Origin: Bacteroidota bacterium
GTDB taxonomy: Bacteria > Bacteroidota > Bacteroidia > Bacteroidales > F082
DNA length: 36,734 bases
NCBI GenBank assembly: GCA_024279935.1
Contig: JAJRQZ010000051.1
Span: forward strand, 1 to 36,734
Direction: 5' to 3'
Of this stretch, positions 34,281 through 36,734 are shown piece after piece; the first letter of the stretch is position 1, and every line of letters starts with the position of its first letter. The notes beneath the pieces are model-generated. The model was not told the DNA's origin. It saw only the letters and a program-made list of their open reading frames with translations, and did no database searches. The translations under genes were made by a program, and so were the position numbers.

Positions 34281-35273
34281 TTATGGTACTTCAACACTGT
34301 TAAGTATCTCGTTCACAATATCCTCGCTTGTTATATTTTCGGCTTCTGCCTCATAAGTAAGGCCAATTCGGTGGCGCATTACATCATGCGATATCGCCCT
34401 TACATCCTCTGGAATAACATAACCGCGGCGCTTTATGAACGCATAGGCTTTTGCTCCCAAGGCAAGGTTGATGCTCGCGCGCGGCGATGCCCCATAAGAA
34501 ATCATGTTCTCGAATTTGCTCAAACGGTAATCCTTTGGATAACGCGACGCGAACACTATGTCGGTAATATAATTCTCTATTTTCTCGTCAAGGTAAACCT
34601 CCCTTACAATTTCCCTGGCGCGAAGAATTTCCTCCGGTTTTATTACCATATTTGTTTTTGCGCTCGTATTGGTAATATTCTGGCGGAGGATTTGCTTTTC
34701 CTCCTCCTTCTTCGGGTAGTTTATCACTACCTTTAGCATAAAACGGTCAACCTGTGCTTCCGGCAAAGGATATGTACCTTCCTGCTCTATGGGGTTTTGC
34801 GTTGCCATAACGAGGAAAGGTTCCTGAAGCTTAAAAGTTTCCTCACCTATGGTAACCTGGCGTTCCTGCATGGCCTCGAGCAAAGCACTTTGCACTTTTG
34901 CAGGGGAGCGGTTAATCTCGTCGGCAAGTATAAAGTTGGCAAAAAGAGGCCCTTTCTTGACAACAAACTCCTCATTTTTCTGACTATAGATAAGCGTTCC
35001 CAAGAGGTCGGCCGGCAAAAGGTCCGGAGTAAATTGTATCCGGCTGAACTTAGCATCTATAATATTCGCCAATGAGTTAATGGCCAATGTCTTTGCTAAT
35101 CCCGGAACACCTTCCAGCAAAATGTGCCCGTTTGCAAGCAGTCCGATAAGCAATCGCTCGGTCATGTGTTTCTGCCCGATAATTACTTTGTTCATTTCCA
35201 GATATATCATATCGATAAACTGGCTTTCCTTCTGGATTTTCTCGTTTAGTTCCCTGATATCGGTTTCCAACAT
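34281..35273 (-). CDS. MoxR-family AAA+ ATPase of the bat operon
   Basis: The 330-residue protein has Walker A GVPGLAKT at residues 55-62, Walker B ILADEINR at about 115-122 and ALLEAMQERQVT. ATQNPIEQEGTYPLPEAQVDRF covers the sensor and arginine-finger region. MoxR ATPases work with VWA proteins to activate or assemble partners; here the partners are the DUF58, BatA and BatB proteins. The frame is open to 35330, but the ATG at 35273 gives a usual N-terminus (MLETDIRELNEKI), and a TATCTTTG box lies 28 nt before it. It heads the operon. Confidence 0.93.
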   Translation of the reverse strand: MLETDIRELNEKIQKESQFIDMIYLEMNKVIIGQKHMTERLLIGLLANGHILLEGVPGLAKTLAINSLANIIDAKFSRIQFTPDLLPADLLGTLIYSQKNEEFVVKKGPLFANFILADEINRSPAKVQSALLEAMQERQVTIGEETFKLQEPFLVMATQNPIEQEGTYPLPEAQVDRFMLKVVINYPKKEEEKQILRQNITNTSAKTNMVIKPEEILRAREIVREVYLDEKIENYITDIVFASRYPKDYRLSKFENMISYGASPRASINLALGAKAYAFIKRRGYVIPEDVRAISHDVMRHRIGLTYEAEAENITSEDIVNEILNSVEVP

Positions 35274-35300
35274 TTTTTTTATAATTTTATTTTTGATGCG

Positions 35301-35308
35301 CAAAGATA
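35301..35308 (-). promoter_or_regulatory. Candidate -7 box of the bat operon
   Basis: On the - strand TATCTTTG fits TAnnTTTG and lies 28 nt before the moxR start. It favours the inner start at 35273 over 35330. The -33 region is weak. Confidence 0.38.
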
Positions 35309-35435
35309 TTAAAGGCGTATTTCTCACCACGTTAAAATATGTTAAGGCAGTTTAAGGTTGGGTTAAAAACTACACCAATTGTATTAAATCAGGTTAAAAT
35401 GCGAGCAAGCTCCGGCAACAAGGCAAGATCAAATG

Positions 35436-35810
35436 CTATTTGCTCCTGATTTCCCTACCGAAAGGAGTTAGTGCCAGACCTGCTAGCTTAAAATGTTGGT
35501 TTCCCCATGGAATGCCTATTATCGTTATGTAAAACAAAATCCCGAAAGCAAAATGTGTAAGCATTATCCAAAAGCCTCCAACAAAAAACCAAATAATGTT
35601 CATAACAGTACTTAAACAGCCTGAGGGCCAGTCAGTACGAACCACCTCGCTGCCAAAGGGCCATAATGCCAAAATCCCGAGCTTTAAAGTCTGCAAACCA
35701 AATGGAATCCCAACAATGGTGAGCATCAGCACTATGCTGGCAGTAAGATATTCAATGGCTGTTGCAAAACCGCCGAAAATCAACCATATAATGTTTCCAA
35801 ATATTTTCAT
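35436..35810 (-). CDS. YccF-family inner-membrane protein (DUF307)
   Basis: The 124-residue protein has two copies of the DUF307/YccF unit, each with a hydrophobic hairpin and a GIPxG motif (TIVGIPFGLQTLKLG at about residues 32-46 and TIIGIPWGNQHFKLAG at about 96-111). YccF is an inner-membrane protein of unknown role. The ATG at 35810 is preferred over an in-frame TTG at 35816. On the - strand TACTTTTG at 35828-35835 with TTCG 21 nt upstream may be its promoter. It follows the bat operon's upstream end but is transcribed towards it. Confidence 0.88.
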   Translation of the reverse strand: MKIFGNIIWLIFGGFATAIEYLTASIVLMLTIVGIPFGLQTLKLGILALWPFGSEVVRTDWPSGCLSTVMNIIWFFVGGFWIMLTHFAFGILFYITIIGIPWGNQHFKLAGLALTPFGREIRSK

Positions 35811-35964
35811 CCTCAATTAATTTTAAACAAAAGTAATTAACTAATCGTAATGCCGTCGAATACAATTAATTAATTTTAATAATTCAATGGTTTTAAGTGT
35901 TGTTCGCACAGACACTTATGGACAACTGTCCCTGACCCAACCGGTTGCTTAGGCCGAACCCGGG

Positions 35965-36183
35965 ATGTTAGGTAAATTATTTGATGAGATTGGTTGTGAT
36001 AAGATCAAAGATGAGTATTTTAGAATACTTGTGATCTCAAGGCTGATATTTCCTGTCAGCAAATTAAAGACAGCTGATTACCTTCAAAAATATAGCTGTT
36101 TAAATATTGATTTCCAGGTGATTTATATGCATCTGGATAAATTACAGGAAACACAAAAAGAAGAAATTCAAAAGACACTTTAA
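35965..36183 (+). pseudogene. Transposase fragment, IS1634/IS4-like
   Basis: The 72-residue frame reads LGKLFDEIG, RILVISRLIFPVSKLKTADYL and IYMHLDKLQETQKEEIQ. This resembles the N-terminal third of IS1634-type (IS4 superfamily) DDE transposases in Bacteroidetes. The catalytic DDE core is absent: the frame stops at a TAA just after QKTL, and no continuation is visible in other frames. Upstream it is also cut, with an in-frame TAG at about 35950. It is a dead remnant. No terminal inverted repeats or target-site duplication are obvious. Confidence 0.65.
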
Positions 36184-36322
36184 CAAAGACTCTTATACTA
36201 AATCAAGAGCAAAAGAACCTATCTCTTTTAATTAATTCGTAACTTTGGGCATCCCGGCGACGAAAACAGTAAACAAGCCCGGGATGCGCGATGAATCCAC
36301 CTAAAACATTTTTACTATCTTT

Positions 36323-36529
36323 ATGCCCGAAAAAACAATCGGGAAATTGAAAGCAAAATACCGTACAAAATATCCGGGTGGCATATTGGGAATGCTCATT
36401 GGCGTTTTATTTAAATTTGCGGGCCTTTTTATAAAGACAGCCCACAGCCCACAGCCCACAGCCCACAGCCCACAGCCCATGGTCCTCGGTCCTCGACCCA
36501 CCAACTTTCAAACCCTGCGCCCCCCATAA
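36323..36529 (+). CDS. Doubtful small membrane protein running into repeats
   Basis: The frame encodes 68 residues. The first 40 (MPEKTIGKLKAKYR, then GGILGMLIGVLFKFAGLFIK) look like a basic start followed by a membrane helix. The last 28 come from the CAGCCCA heptamer array and read TAHSPQPTAHSPQP. A TATCTTTA near-box sits just before the ATG. The array may have inserted into or replaced the end of a small gene. I do not recognise it and am unsure that it is expressed. Confidence 0.3.
   Translation: MPEKTIGKLKAKYRTKYPGGILGMLIGVLFKFAGLFIKTAHSPQPTAHSPQPMVLGPRPTNFQTLRPP
36438..36479. repeat. Heptamer tandem repeat (CAGCCCA)6
   Basis: Six perfect copies of CAGCCCA lie in tandem, followed by two copies of a second heptamer, GGTCCTC, at about 36482-36495. 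Two adjacent 7-bp families with different sequence suggest replication slippage or a heptamer-repeat element. Confidence 0.88.
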
Positions 36530-36597
36530 GTTTGTTTTGCTTGATCAAGCGCAAAATATTTAATTAATTGAAACATAACAAAATAAATTTAAAAAGA

Positions 36598-36734
36598 TGA
36601 AACATCCATGTTTAATTTTAAACACACAGGAAAATGATTATTCTGCAAAAATACAGTCATCGGATTAAGCGGATTTAACGGATGTTTTTCGCTTGCGAAA
36701 AACTAAAATCCGCTTAATCTGTTAAATCCGATGA
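36598..36734 (-). repeat. 137-bp structured interspersed repeat, copy B (inverted)
   Basis: This is the reverse complement of the element at 7514-7650 with about four substitutions, carrying the same hairpin and the same two overlapping palindromes. The window ends exactly at the outer base of the hairpin (GATGA), so the copy may continue or the assembly may have stopped at a repeat. See copy A for structure. Confidence 0.78.

Larger units (their letters stand above)
36184..36597. other. AT-rich tail with inverted repeat, small frame and heptamers
   Basis: Positions 36247-36283 contain an inverted repeat, GCATCCCGG against CCCGGGATGC, with a loop of about 17 nt and no T-run. A short frame lies at 36323-36529 and heptamer repeats at 36438-36479. 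Beyond 36530 the sequence is AT-rich with no gene. Confidence 0.5.

Noticed and set aside
36301-36504. - strand frame reading CGLWAVGCGLWAV repeats
   Set aside because: It is made of the CAGCCCA heptamers read backwards and has no other protein-like content.

Overview
The window looks like a chromosomal segment of a member of the Bacteroidota, most likely Bacteroidales-like. The evidence is a complete Bat (Bacteroides aerotolerance) operon, Gram-negative envelope genes (kdsC-like, lpxB), several -7 boxes of the Bacteroidetes form TAnnTTTG with poor Shine-Dalgarno sites, outer-membrane barrels, and a degraded transposase of a type I associate with this phylum. Nearly all genes are housekeeping or envelope genes. 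I see no CRISPR array, tRNA, rRNA, prophage or obvious defence island.

Layout. Positions 1-440 are non-coding, with a hairpin and a heptamer repeat. Positions 441-6329 hold a dense + strand cluster: a conserved membrane protein, a DUF2520 dehydrogenase-like protein, a KdsC-like phosphatase, a UbiA prenyltransferase, Maf, a frameshifted SurE, a small membrane protein and LpxB. Convergent mnmA follows (6403-7467). A 137-bp structured repeat (7514-7650) precedes kbl and acpS (7822-9544), then an SDR gene on the - strand and a 16-bp minisatellite. Positions 10903-16754 hold tyrS, a transglutaminase-like gene, purC, phoH, a SAM hydroxide adenosyltransferase and a PAP2 phosphatase. Positions 16770-18751 hold a secreted TonB-C-like protein, a MerR regulator and an M23 peptidase. 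They are divergent from alaS (18850), whose end is frameshifted in a run of ten G. Positions 21644-25061 carry a TPR protein and two paralogous outer-membrane barrels, the first fused to a SPOR-like domain.

The - strand run from 35273 down to 25058 is moxR, DUF58, a membrane protein, batA, batB, batC, batD and batE, followed by a lipoprotein that resembles a transglutaminase without its catalytic residues. Bat proteins are thought to form an envelope-associated complex: a MoxR ATPase acts with von Willebrand A proteins and TPR scaffolds. The window ends with a YccF protein, a transposase fragment, heptamer repeats and a second, inverted copy of the 137-bp repeat that stops exactly at the last base.

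Points most worth a second look: the inverted pair of structured repeats, the single-base G-run frameshifts in surE and alaS, the pseudo-transglutaminase behind bat with its own promoter, and the barrel-SPOR fusion. I did not find a clearly new multi-gene system.
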